Shown here piece after piece: positions 12,151 to 23,640 of a stretch of 64,000 nt of DNA. The notes beneath the pieces were generated by a model. It ran no database searches. It was not told the DNA's origin and saw only the letters and a list, made by a program, of their open reading frames with translations. This DNA is from Siphonodentalium dalli (taxonomy: Eukaryota > Mollusca > Scaphopoda > Gadilida > Siphonodentaliidae), in contig CP136063.1 of the NCBI GenBank assembly GCA_032622095.1, positions 268,885,426 through 268,949,425 on the forward strand, in the 5' to 3' direction. The position numbers and the translations under genes were made by a program. Each line of letters starts with the position of its first letter. Positions within the stretch are counted from its first letter, which is position 1.

Positions 12151-13740
12151 AGTAAAAAGTTTATTTTCAACAAAATTGCCTTTTAGAAAAAAGCTTCAAA
12201 TTTTTGTTTAGGCTTTTAGAAGACTGCCATGGCTATTTATTTTAGATTATACCGCAATATGGGTATTCTACATCTCATTATGACATGATGCCGACTCCTC
12301 AACAAATCAGATTGACCTAAAAGAAGCAGGGATAGAATTCATTTGTTTCTGTATACAGGGCAATTGAAAGGGACACACACTGATATTGCTGAAGATAATA
12401 GTAAAGGGGATATTTAAGCCCTGGTGGGATATGTTATTATTTCAATAAGGTAGTTCATTTATTTGGGGACACATAAACAAATTTAAAAAAAAGAATTTAA
12501 AAAAAGAATTAAACAAATTCAATCCCCAAATTAAATTTGAAAAGTTTACCAAAACATCATATACAATGTGAATACCAGTAACCCCGGTATGTCGTTGGTC
12601 CAGAGTTTAGTAAAAAGCTGGGCAACAATTATACCAAAAAGAGTATGTCCTCCTAAGATGTATGCAACGTAATTGCAGAACAAATCAACGAACACATGTG
12701 TGTGTGTTTCCGGACTGATTACGACTGGGGAAATAATATTGGAAAAATATAGAAACACACATGCAATGCACAGGACCTTAAACATAAAAAATGTCCACAG
12801 TCGTTATGTAGTGTGATTATATTTTTAGAAAATTATGTCCGCAGTCTGGATTATTTTGATGTCCACATTTTGAAAACACACGACAAAAACATTATGTCTC
12901 TTATTGGAAAACACACAATTAAGTGATTTTTTTAATGCGAATGTTGGACACCGACACACAAGTTATGTGCATGTAGGATGTTAGTAAAAATATATATTTT
13001 ATACACATCCTCTCAGAATGTTCCGAAAAGGGGACTTTTCAAGATATCATTTGGATTGGTCAATAAGGGTCCCAGAACGCCAAATCAGTATCCATTACGA
13101 CCGGGGACGTCCCCGTTTGGCAAGTGTCCCCGTTTCGTGGGTTGATTTTCCCGTGTGTGTCCCCGATTGGAGGTTATAACCAACCCTCCCTCACACACAC
13201 ACACACACACCCCCCACCCTCACACACACACACACACACATGTTTGTATTACCGTCCCAGCGAGGTATCGAACTCTATAACTACCAACCGAGGTCTACCC
13301 TTTCTGCTGTAGTTGGAGACCAACATGCGTTATAATCGTGTAGTTGTACCGGTCCCTTTGCGGGAAACCACGACCCTGGAACAGTAATTGGCTCACAAAT
13401 CATTTTACAGCAGCGAACACTTCACCATCATCATGAGGTAAATTCATAACACGCCCATTTTCCATATAAGGGGTGACATAGAGAGGTAGTATAGCATCAT
13501 TGTGTGCACCATCCTTACGAGGTAAATTCAAAATAACACACTTTTACCATATAAGGGGCGACGTAACATACAGAGGTAGCTGCTTTTAATGAACAATTTA
13601 CTGATAGAGGTAACTTTGTGAATACAGAGTTTGTGAGCTCTGCAGTAGTTGGGATGTGAATTGGTCATCAACAACCTTGTCGCTCGGCTTTATTCCGTTT
13701 CTAGTCCGGTAAAAAATGCCGAATATAGGCAGAACCTATA
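12151..13740. other. gene-free stretch with (CA)n
   Basis: Contains a (CA)n/C-rich tract at about 13190-13242 and short near-repeats of ACGAGGTAAATTC (about 13433 and 13517). No gene is supported; the membrane-like minus-strand frame at 12546-12785 has no family resemblance I recognise. Confidence 0.45.
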
Positions 13741-13744
13741 TTTA

Positions 13745-16735
13745 ACTATGCTAATTGGATTAAAACAGTCACTGGACATATAATTTTTGCAAATGTTTTC
13801 TTAACATGCCATGTTGTTGCCATGTTAGTGGTCCCATTGCTCTAATTGGATTAAAATAGTCACGGTGCATATACATTCTGCAATATTGTCATAACATCCA
13901 ATGTTTCTGCCAAATTAAGGGGTCCCAATTGTTCTAATTGGATTAAGACAGTCACTGGGCATATTGTCATAACACCCCATGTTTCTGCCAAATTAAGGGG
14001 TCCCCATTGTTCTAATTGGATTACAACAGTCACTGGGCATATAAATTCTGCAAATATTGTCATAACATCCCATGTTTCTGCCAAATTAAGGGGTCCCCAT
14101 TGTTCTAATTGGATTAAGACAGTCATTGGGCATATTGTCATAACACCCCATGTTTCTGCCAAATTAAGGGGTCCCCATTGTTCTAATTGGATTAAAACAG
14201 TCACTGGGCATATAAATTCTGCAATTATTGTCATAACATCCCATGTTTCTGCCAAATTAAGGGATCCCCATTATTCTAATTGGACTAAAACAGTCACTGG
14301 GCATATAAATTCTGCAAATATTGTCATAACATCCCATGTTTCTGCCAAATTAAGGGGTCCCCTCTCCCCATTGTTCTAATTGGATTAAAACAGTCACTGG
14401 GCACATACGTTCTGCAAATATAGTCATAACACCCCATGTTTCTACCAAATTAAGGGGTCCCCATTGTTCTAATTGGATTAAAACAGTCACTGTGCACATA
14501 TATAATTTCTGCAAATATTGTCATAACATCCCATGTTTCTACCAAATTAAGGGGTCCTCATTGTTCTAATTGGATTAAAACAGTCACTGGGCATATACAT
14601 TCTGCAAATATTATAATAATAATGTATATCATTTGTAAAGCGCCTTTCCCATGAGGCCCAAAGCGCTCAAAGTTGTACAATTATTACTCTGATGAGCCTG
14701 AACATTCAGTAACCATCTACTGCTCCCCGGGGACAGGGTGAGGTACAGCCGGGAGTATGCGAGGATACCATATGGCTAGCATACTGACAAGATCTTTCAC
14801 TGCTCATTATCAGGTACCCTTGTAATGCATGGGTGGTGCAAAGCAGACACAGTACGAGCGGCCTTGCTCAAGGGTCACAACTTGGCGCGAGATTCAAACA
14901 GTGTACAATCCAACAATTGCAAATCGCTCAAGTCGGCCAAACCACTGCTGTATGGCAACTCATAGCAGACCACCAGCCAGCCGCGAACTCGCCTCGCTGT
15001 GTTGACAGCGAAGACAAGTCCAACGCGCTAACCACTGGACCACGGACAAAATATTGTCATAACATCCCATGTTTCTGCCAAATTAAGGGATCCCCATTAT
15101 TCTAATTGGACTAAAACAGTCACTGGGCATATAACTTCTGCAAATATTGTCATAACATCCCATGTTTCTGCCAAATTAAGGGGTCCCCTCTCCCCATTGT
15201 TCTAATTGGATTAAAACAGTCACTGGGCACATACGTTCGGCAAATATTGTCATAACATCCCATGTTTCTACCAAATTAAGGGGTCACCATTGTTCTAATT
15301 GGATTAAAACAGTCACTGGGCATATACATTCTGCAAATATTGTCATAACATCCCATGTTTCTGCCAAATTTAGGGGTCCCCATTGTTCTAATTGAACACT
15401 GGGCATATAAATTCTGCAAATATTATCATAACATCCCATGTTTCTGCCAAATTAAGGGGTCCCCATTGTTCTAATTGGACTAAAACAGTCACTGGGTATA
15501 TATATTCTGCAAATATTGTCATAACATCCCATGTTTCTGCCAAATTAAGGTATCCTCATTGTTCTAATTAGACTAAAAGAGTCACTGGGCATATAAATTC
15601 TGCAAATATTGTCATAACATCCCATGTTTCTGCCAAATTAAGGGGTCCCCATTGTTCTAATTGGACTAAATCAGTCACTGGGCATATAAATTCTGCAAAT
15701 ATTATCATAACATCCCATGTTTCTGCCAAATTAAGGGGTCTCCGTTGTTCTAATTGGATTAAAACAGTCACTGGGCATATAAATTCTGCAAATATTGTCA
15801 TAACATCCCATGTTTCTGCCAAATTAAGGGGTCCCCATTGTTCTAATTGGACTAAAACAGTCACTGGGCATATAAATTCTGCAAATATTATCATAACATC
15901 CCATGTTTCTGCCAAATTAAGGGGTCTCCGTTGTTCTAATTGGATTAAAACAGTCACTGGGCATATAAATTCTGCAAATATTGTCATAAGATCCCATGTT
16001 TCTGCCAAATTAAGGGGTCCCCGTTGTTCTAATTGGATTAAAACAGTCACTGGTCATATAAATTCTGCAAATATTGTCATAACATCCCATGTTTCTGCAA
16101 ATTAAGGTGTCCTCATTGTTCTAATTAGACTAAAACAGTCACTGGGCATATACATTCTGCAAATATTGTCATAACATCCCATGTTTCTGCCAAATTAAGG
16201 GGTCCCCATTGTTCTAATTGGACTAAAACAGTCACTGGGCATATAAATTCTGCAAATATTATCATAACATCCCATGTTTCTGCCAAATTAAGGGTCCCCG
16301 TTGTTCTAATTGGATTAAAACAGTCACTGTGCATATAAATTCTGCAAATATTGTCATAACATCCCATGTTTCTGCCAAATTAAGGGTCCCCGTTGTTCTA
16401 ATTGGATTAAAACAGTCACTGGGCATATAAATTCTGCAAATATTGTCATAACATCCCATGTTTCTGCAAATTAAGGTGTCCCCATTGTTCTAATTGGACT
16501 AAAACATTCACTGGGCATATAAATTCTGCAAATATTATCATAACATCCCATGTTTCTTCCAAATTAAGGGGTCCCCATTGTTCAAATTGGATTAAAACAG
16601 TCACTGGGCATATACATTCTGCAAATATTGTCATAACATCCCATATTTCTGCCAAATTAAGTGGTCCCCATTGTTCTAATTGGATTAAAACAGTCACTGG
16701 GCATATAAATTTAGCAAATATTTTGATAACGACCA
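13745..16735. repeat. satellite array, 93-bp monomer
   Basis: About 28-30 tandem copies of a 93-bp unit containing CCATGTTTCTGCCAAATTAA, GGGGTCCCCATTGTTCTAAT, TGG(A)(C/T)TAAAACAGTCACTG and GGCATATAAATTCTGCAAAT. Spacing of the CCCATGTTTC landmark is exactly 93 bp in the regular part (15621, 15714, 15807). In part of the array two variants alternate (GATTAAAAC with TCTCCGTTG, then GACTAAAAC with TCCCCATTG), giving a 186-bp higher-order unit. Shortened units lacking the AAATTCTGCAA segment occur near 13960 and 14130. Because 93 is a multiple of three, long minus-strand frames with a 31-residue period appear; I regard them as by-products. A SINE splits one monomer at 14613-15048. Outer copies (13745-13860, 16690-16735) are more diverged. 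Confidence 0.95.
14613..15048 (-). mobile_element. tRNA-derived SINE inserted in the satellite
   Basis: A 436-bp insertion sits inside one satellite monomer and is flanked by the 7-bp duplication AAATATT (14606-14612 and 15049-15055); the monomer resumes exactly after it. Read on the minus strand, the head at 15048-14985 resembles a tRNA: TAGCGCGTTGGA fits box A of the RNA polymerase III promoter, and GAGTTCGCGG is a degraded box B. The body contains AAAGCGCC...GGCCCAAAGCGCT (14638-14668) and the tail is (ATA)n at 14613-14624. Head, body, simple-repeat tail and target duplication together are the standard SINE layout. I cannot name the family. The frame at 14833-15105 is an artefact. Confidence 0.85.
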
Positions 16736-17100
16736 ATGTTGACATAATGCATGGCGACTGATATAAATTAGATAAGTGTAATGTCAAATGTTGAACAATA
16801 ATGCATCTCGACTGTACTGTTGCAACAATGCTATAAAATGGGGGGGGGTGTCAGGATCTGAATTATCTCAGATCTGAATTATGCAGGGGTGGGGATGGAT
16901 ATATGGAGAAATAGGGGTTCATTCAGATGAACTGATATAAATTATTAGAGCGATAACGACCAATGTTGACACATATTGCATCGCGACTGAACTGTCGCGC
17001 CCAGGCTATACAATAGGGAGGGGGATCATTCAAATGGGGGGGGGGTGGTCGGAATCTGAATTATCTCTATAGAAAGGAATAGCAATTGATGTACATATAT
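16735..17100. repeat. diverged repeat block with GACCAATGTTGACA motif
   Basis: Copies of a unit containing AACGACCAATGTTGACA, GCATCGCGACTGAACTGTCG and an AGGCTATA end occur around 16727-16830, 16948-17013 and again at 17785-17853, with AGGGGGGGGTG runs between. They look like members of a loosely tandem repeat that borders the 93-bp satellite. Confidence 0.6.
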
Positions 17101-17116
17101 AGTAATATATACATAG

Positions 17117-17279
17117 ACAGAACACAACGCGCATCTTAATCGAGAATCTTTTATCGAATGAGTTGCGGATGGCGCAATGATATATTTCACGAGAGCGTAG
17201 CTCGAGCGAAATATAACTTTGCGCCATCCGCAACGAGTTCGATAAAAGATTCGAGATTATGATGCAAGTTCTGTTCTGT
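17117..17279. mobile_element. palindromic MITE-like element
   Basis: A 163-bp inverted repeat with arms of about 75 bp: ACAGAACACAACGCGCATCT on the left mirrors GATGCAAGTTCTGTTCTGT on the right, and GTTGCGGATGGCGCAA mirrors TTGCGCCATCCGCAAC. A short loop lies near 17200 (GAGAGCGTAGCTC is itself palindromic). No flanking duplication could be assigned with confidence. Non-coding. Confidence 0.75.
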
Positions 17280-18270
17280 ATTTATTCTACACCGTTCAGT
17301 AAGATAAGTTCAATCCATGAATGTAACCTTCATTGTTACTATAGCTGCCTTTATTGTGATTTAAGTCTGACAAATAACCAGTAATTATGGGGGATCACCG
17401 GGAAGCGGATGATCGACGTAATGTACGTCATCTTTCTTAGGCGACAACGTCAACAAGAATAGTTCCGACTTGTATTCCACTAGAGGTATACACTAATATG
17501 TATTCAATGGCTGGGATTCCGTTGAATACATGTGACTTACGTCAATGGGTGTGGAATAAAAATTATTATCACATGTGATAAAATATGTATTTAACAGCTA
17601 ACGCGACTATACCGATGAAAAAAAAAAATTGGGGAAGGCGGCGTCAGGCTATATGGGGAAATAATGTTTATACCAATGAACTAATATAAATTTGTACATG
17701 TACGTAACATCTAATGCGACTATACCGATGAACAAATAAATTCGGGGTGAGGGTATATGGGGAAATAGGGGTTTATACCGATATAAATTTGTATAGCGAC
17801 AACGACCAATGTTGACATATAGTGCATCGCGACTGAACTGTCGCGCAAAGGCTATATCTAAATGAAAAGCATGCATGTCATGTGTCCAAACTGTAGTATA
17901 TCACGATTATACTTGTGGTATTAGGGTGTGGGGCAGCGGTGACCAGCTAGAGGCTCCAAACGGAAAAGTTTGTCATGTAGAACTGTGAAAATGTTAAAAT
18001 TCATTAACATAGGATTTCCCATTAAAATCGATTTATGTCGATGAAACTCTTATTTTTCAAAAAATTAAGCTGATACTTCGTGTGTGTGCCTGTAATACTT
18101 ATATATTCTCAAAATGACAGTGTCCAAAACGCAATTATGTTTTAGATGGAAGAAATTAAGTTTTTTCGATGCTAAATTTACAGCGTGGACGAGCTAACAA
18201 GTTCGTTGATTTTGTAAACAAACTTTTCTCAAGTGTCGTTTGGTCAAACTGTTAGTTTTTCAACGGGGAA
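17280..18270. repeat. repeat-rich, gene-free stretch
   Basis: Two adjacent copies of a unit containing CTAATGCGACTATACCGATGAA... GGTATATGGGGAAATA lie at about 17595-17690 and 17708-17790, followed by the GACCAATGTTGACA unit. The remainder to 18270 has no recognisable feature. Confidence 0.5.
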
Positions 18271-18279
18271 AGCTGATCC

Positions 18280-18760
18280 AAACTAGAGGTGTGACTGTCC
18301 TCCTGGGACTAAGGATACCCCCCGTATTTTTAAAGTACTACGATGTTTCACATGTTTCACATAACTCCACCAAAAATGTCGGACAGAGGTCATAATAGCA
18401 GGTGCACAGGTTCCCATGGTACTTAATATCTGTGCCAAGTTAAAAAAAAATTGACCTAAAAATGTAGGAATAAAAGCTCGGGAAAATAATACATGTTGCG
18501 AAAATTTTCGAAGTTGAAAAGGGGGGGGTATACCTCTACCAAAAACAGTCCGACATACGTTATAATCGCGGGTCCACAGATTCCCATGGCGGTTGATGTC
18601 TGTGCCAAGTTTCACGGCAATTGATCAAAAAACGACTGAGAAAAACTGCGGACAAATTTGTATCTACTGGCGGACGGACGACGTACGGACGGACGGACGG
18701 ACGGACAAGCTGACTCCAGTATACCCCATCCCTTCGTTGCGGTGGATACAAGAATAGCCA
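18280..18760. repeat. dispersed dimeric repeat with (GGAC)n tail
   Basis: Two related units of about 180 bp (near 18355 and 18536) each contain CATAAT(A/C)GC-GGT, ACAG(G/A)TTCCCATGG and ATCTGTGCCAAGTT. They are followed by a (GGAC)n run at 18675-18705 and the end segment AAGCTGACTCCAGTATACCC. The layout matches dispersed non-coding repeats of invertebrate genomes. Minus-strand open frames here are artefacts. Confidence 0.65.
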
Positions 18761-18989
18761 ACATGTATTTACATAAAATCATCGAAAGAATTTGACCGAT
18801 AAAGGTGCATTTTGACAGAATCTAGTCGAGACAACTTTGTGTCTTTCAGCAGACATGCGAATTCGCACAGTCGGTATTTGCGAGCGCTCATTAATATTCA
18901 TGATAGGCATCAAACTCACCTTTTTGAAAGGTAATCCAATGACTAGATATCCTTTCTAAACACCGTTAAAGATCCCACAAAGTTTTTAC

Positions 18990-19300
18990 AGCTTAGGAAT
19001 CAGAATCAGTCAGACAGTCGAAAATGAGAGAAAAATAAACACTTCTAAAAATAACACTGATAGGTGATAAAACGTGTTCGCCATGAACACAGACATACCG
19101 ATGTACTTCCAATTTACGACTCCAAAACTTACCACAAATCAGATGTATTGAATCAGGATAAACACTTCTAAAAATAGTATTTACCTCGTTGAGCTGCTTG
19201 CATACTCGTGAAAGGTTACGCCAGTTGAAAACGAAAATATTAATACTTCTAAAAATAGCATTTACCTCTGTGAGTCGTTGGTATGCACACACCGGATTGC
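18990..19300. repeat. short tandem repeat with ACTTCTAAAAATA motif
   Basis: The motif ACTTCTAAAAATA recurs at about 19040, 19164 and 19247, followed in the last two by GTATTTACCTC or GCATTTACCTC. It suggests a degraded tandem repeat of about 100 bp. No gene is supported. Confidence 0.5.
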
Positions 19301-19740
19301 GCATGCGCAAAACTTGATGTCTCTGGTGACAGGTGTTGGGACCAATGAGAATCATTAGTGTGTGAAAATGATATTAGGCAGCGGAATGTGTGTCAAGCTG
19401 AAAACACACTCCACTGACTGTGCACCGGTATTCCGAGGTATATCCCTTAATGCAATATGATAATCTGCGTGAAATTCTGAATAACTTGACGAGGTTACAA
19501 AGCGAGGTAATGTGAAAAAGTACCTCGGGATTTTGACATACCTCGGTAGGCGATTGTGCAACCATACGATTTACCTCACAAATAACGCTTGACGAACACA
19601 CACATACATACACACACACATATATGCATATAGTCTCAATTGTATGGTTGGTCGTATATACTCAGAACGGTATAATCATTAGTCAGAGTGTCAAAGGTTT
19701 GTTAAGTTCCGGTGACCTTGTATTAATTTACAGAGCGATA

Positions 19741-21870
19741 TTAACCGGTATCTAGATGGTAACATTTCCAAATATTTGCTGCTAAACGTGAGAAGAACAA
19801 GACTAATTCATCGGTATGGAGCACACCAGGAACTTTTAAGGGACGTTGGCCGAAATAGCAACCCAATAGCTGATAAGGATCTAGGTTATCAATAAATACG
19901 AATGTTTCGGTGCCGAATTGGTCAATAATATCGAACCATACAATATTCCTAACATCAGCAAGAGCTACACAGTTACAACATACATGTTGTACAAGACATT
20001 CGTATACAAGTTGTGCAAGACGTTCATATACAAGTCCACATTTGCGGCATTTACCTTTTGCTGCTACCAAACGGGCAATAAGCAGGAAGATATATTTCTC
20101 TGATGGTTGGGATTTACATGTATGCCACAGTGGAGACATATCTAGAGAATTGTAGAAATGAGAAAATATTGCCAATTCTTGATCTGATAACACGGTTGAT
20201 TTCCATATGGCATTGTCATAAGTAAGAATTTTATCGCGAACCAGAGTTTGTCATGCATATTTAGAAGGGAAGATACCATTGTTAAAGTATATTGTAAGAC
20301 ATCCAGCAAATCATATTTAATAAGAATATCATATATTTCTAAAAAGATATATTTAGAGCAGTATTAACCGAGAATGAATTGAAAAAGTCTGAGAATAAAT
20401 ATATGTTTAACAGTTTTGTCATGGGCCAGTCTGCAGAGGGATCCGAATAGGGTAAGTTTCCTTTTTTCAATAGCCGGCTCCAGAGAGCCTACTCCCAACA
20501 TTCCTAGGGCGACAGCAGTGCGACATCTGGTAGGTAGGCCCTGCATGTTTTTAAGACACATGCGATGTACTTTTTCAAGGTTTAACTTGTCGCTTTGTGA
20601 CAGGCTATTTAGAAGTTCAGATACATATAGCCCGGCGGGTAGAACCATATATTTATATATTTTAAGATCACTGGATGGTGTTATCCCACCGGGGTATACA
20701 CCGGCATTTATGAGGTAGAAGTATGTACTCCTTATCTTATTACACATATGGATAGTCAAATTTTATGTCATCTTATGTGTGGATAATGGCACACCCAGAT
20801 ACACTGTAGAATCGACTTCCTTTAGAGTGGAAGAGGTGCTACCAAACCTACAATTTCGGTTGCTTCTTATCTGTTCTGATTTAGTTTCATTAAAGACCAT
20901 AATAACCGTTTTCGTAGGGTTATAGTTATACCTCCACTGTCTGCTATAAGTTATACACGTTTCATACACATGAGTTAAGCCAGATTTACTAAGGGAAAGT
21001 AAAATCTTATCGTCTGCGTGAGTTATGGCTGAACAGTTTATATCATGAATCTGAAGTCCGAAAGGTAGGTTTGCTATCGTTTGAAGCAATTCATCTATGT
21101 ATATCTTATATAGGAGAGGTGACAGGATATTCCCCTGCCTGGTTCCTTGGTACGCTGTAAACCGCATTGATGGCGAGTTATTAAAACGGACATAGCATTG
21201 TAAGTTAGTAAGAAGGGCATGAAACATGTGCCATATTTTTCAACGAAACCTCGCTCTAAGAGCTTATATAGTAGGCCATTTATCCAAACAAAATCAAAGG
21301 CTTTTTGCGTATCCAACATACAGGCGAAGAGTCTGCTGCCACGTTCTCCGGTATACGATATGCACCCTTGCACTAGGTAAGAAGTCATTGTCCAGCTAAT
21401 TTCCTTTTGGAAACCATGTTGTAAAGCATTAACATGGACCAGTGAATGTATATTAGTCTGGATACGGGTAAGTATGACTTTTTCGAATAATGTGTATATT
21501 GCAGGAATAGTTATGGGGCGGTAGCTGTCGAAACTATCCCTCGGCTTTGAACCACCTTTATAAAGAATCACCATGAAGCCTTTTTAGAATTACTCGGTAC
21601 GTGTGTCAGAGTGTACATCTTTGAGAACATATACCCAAACAAGACAAAGTTGGTCACCACTATATATAAGATGCCCATTAACGATGAAGTCATAACCTGC
21701 CGCTTTGCCGCGGTTCATCGTTGGCACCAGATTCGACAGCTCGCGCACCATAACAGTTTAAGTTAACAATTTGTCCACATTACTGCGTGTAGTGAACCTA
21801 TCGCGAAATGTATCATCTACGAAAGTATTTACATGATCAAAAAGTTCATCAGGTACAGTGCAGCAGAAAA
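19741..21870 (-). pseudogene. decayed LINE (reverse transcriptase and C-terminal tail)
   Basis: Minus-strand frames, broken by stops and frameshifts, give an ordered set of non-LTR reverse transcriptase motifs: a GKAAGYD motif near 21700, YKGG...YRPITI near 21540-21480, HGFQKE near 21400, LDTQKAFDFVW near 21320-21280 (catalytic motif A region), YQGTRQGNILSPLLYKIYID near 21150-21090, and a HADD replacing the usual YADD near 21010 (motif C). A thumb and tail region follows (20759-20364), then a CxxC/CxxC segment at about 20060-19960 that resembles a LINE C-terminal zinc knuckle. No endonuclease domain was found upstream, so the copy is 5'-truncated. It resembles the 33.8-37.8 kb element but is clearly diverged from it. 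Clade assignment (CR1/L2/Jockey-like) is tentative. Confidence 0.8.
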
Positions 21871-23640
21871 TCGAGTACAGTGCACATTTTCTCGGAGGAC
21901 TCCGGGTAATCGATGGGGTATATAACAGAATACACTTTAACTAACTGTTGATAGACGTGATATACCCGGACCCACCCGTTACCTACACTAGAAAACTGTT
22001 ATATGGCGTTCGCGTCATTTCCATATAAATACGTTTTACATTATTGTGGAAATAAGATCTTGCTTGCCAAAACAAAACAAATGAAACTACTTTTTACTAA
22101 ATAATATGTTTTGTTTGTATTTGAAAGCGGAAGCGCGAACACTATCCGTTCTGTAGCCACTTGGAGGAAAATTGTGTTACTGAGTTCTTGACAAAATCGC
22201 TGCTATCTGGAATTCAACGATGGCACGATATGCATAAATAAAGTAGAAGTACACTGTTTAAAGTGGAGTATTCAATTATGTCTGTCGATACCATTGTAAC
22301 GTTCAATTGTGGTCACACAACGCAGACTAAAAGTTATCAGCGTGTATGTGTGCTTGCATCTGTGTATATTCTTGCCCGATATCTTTGATCTTATTGCGAG
22401 TCGAGTGGGCAACAAAATAATGACATGGCATGCATCCGCAATGTTTGATGTGACATCAATGATGATTAGCAGAGCGATTAAAATTCCAGTGTCTACCCAA
22501 ATTGCTGCCAATTTGTGATATTTCCCCCCATTAGCTACAAATGCTGTACAGTATAAACACATAAATATCCGTTGAGAGGCTTAAACTGTGATAATACAAT
22601 CGTAACCTAGGCGGCTCACACATTAGTAGCTCAGAAAAAAAGGTGGTGAACCGAAGGACGAAAGTGTTCGAATTACCGCAATAAGGTAAGATAGTACTTT
22701 TTATCGAACAAACAATAACAGTGAGCACAGCGTATACAACGTTTACGCGGGTCCTCCAATGTTTGCGAAATATGTACAGGTTGGTCGTTCCAGAACAACT
22801 TTGATAAGACTTGTGAAAAGTTAGCTTGATTTCGAATATTGGTGTTCGCTCGTTGTAATCTATCGTGACGCTTATGTTTGGTGTTGCGATTTATCAATGT
22901 AGTTTGGCGTTGGGCACCACGTGTTAGATTGATGTTAGCTGTCGGGCGTTGGTCGATATAAGTGTGTCCTACTCTATAGCCTGACAAAAACTATTATATT
23001 GGCTCTGCTAAGAATCACGAAACTTCCGTCCTGCATTTTCAAACATTCGTCAGGTTTAAACTTTGTGCAGTATATAGTTCGAAGTCGCGAATTCTTGTCT
23101 TCCATCAATCAATGAATACACGGCTTTAAACATATATAATTATATGCTTACTTACAGACCATTTGAGCTAAATAAACGGTCCTGGTACTCTGGAGTACCA
23201 AATATCCAGGTACTATGTGGAGCACATGTACTCAGTAGTACATGTGAGGTACTCCGGCGTGTCGGTCCAGGAACACAGCCCTCGAAATTAGTGTATGGGT
23301 GAACAACCTATCGATCTATAATAGCCCGATCGGGCTAAACTAGACCGATCTGTCTTTCGCAGCCAGCCTAGATCTGGGAGTCGCTCTAAACTGTTCTATA
23401 ATTATAAAGTACCCTCAAGACGAAGCAGCCTCATTCCTCTCATCGTGGCCGGAATTGATTCACCGAAAAGGTCTACCGCGAATCGCCGCGAAACGCCGGA
23501 ACCAAATATATGGACAACACACGCATGTTTTTTTTTTGGTTTAGATTTAACTTCTTGCACAAATTAACAAAAAAATACAATAAACAGAATCAAGATTTAT
23601 TTTAAAGCCAATGGCGGTTTGCGCTGTTAACCCATAACTT
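21871..23640. other. no confirmed gene; one unusual minus-strand frame
   Basis: The minus-strand frame 22987-22673 (104 codons) is rich in Arg, Asn and Thr and ends with a CIRCAHCYC cluster. This vaguely recalls a transposase C-terminal cysteine motif, but the match is too weak to name. The minus frame 22562-22272 has one hydrophobic segment and no recognisable family. I treat both as unproven. A repeated GAGTAC/GTACTC motif lies near 23190-23260. Confidence 0.3.

Noticed and set aside
14985-15048. A tRNA gene on the minus strand
   Set aside because: Box A-like and degraded box B-like sequences exist, but no full cloverleaf can be drawn and the unit has a SINE body, tail and target duplication.
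13860-16787. Long minus-strand frames with 31-residue repeats
   Set aside because: They are the translation of the 93-bp satellite, whose length is a multiple of three; no start context, introns or non-repeat coding sequence support a gene.
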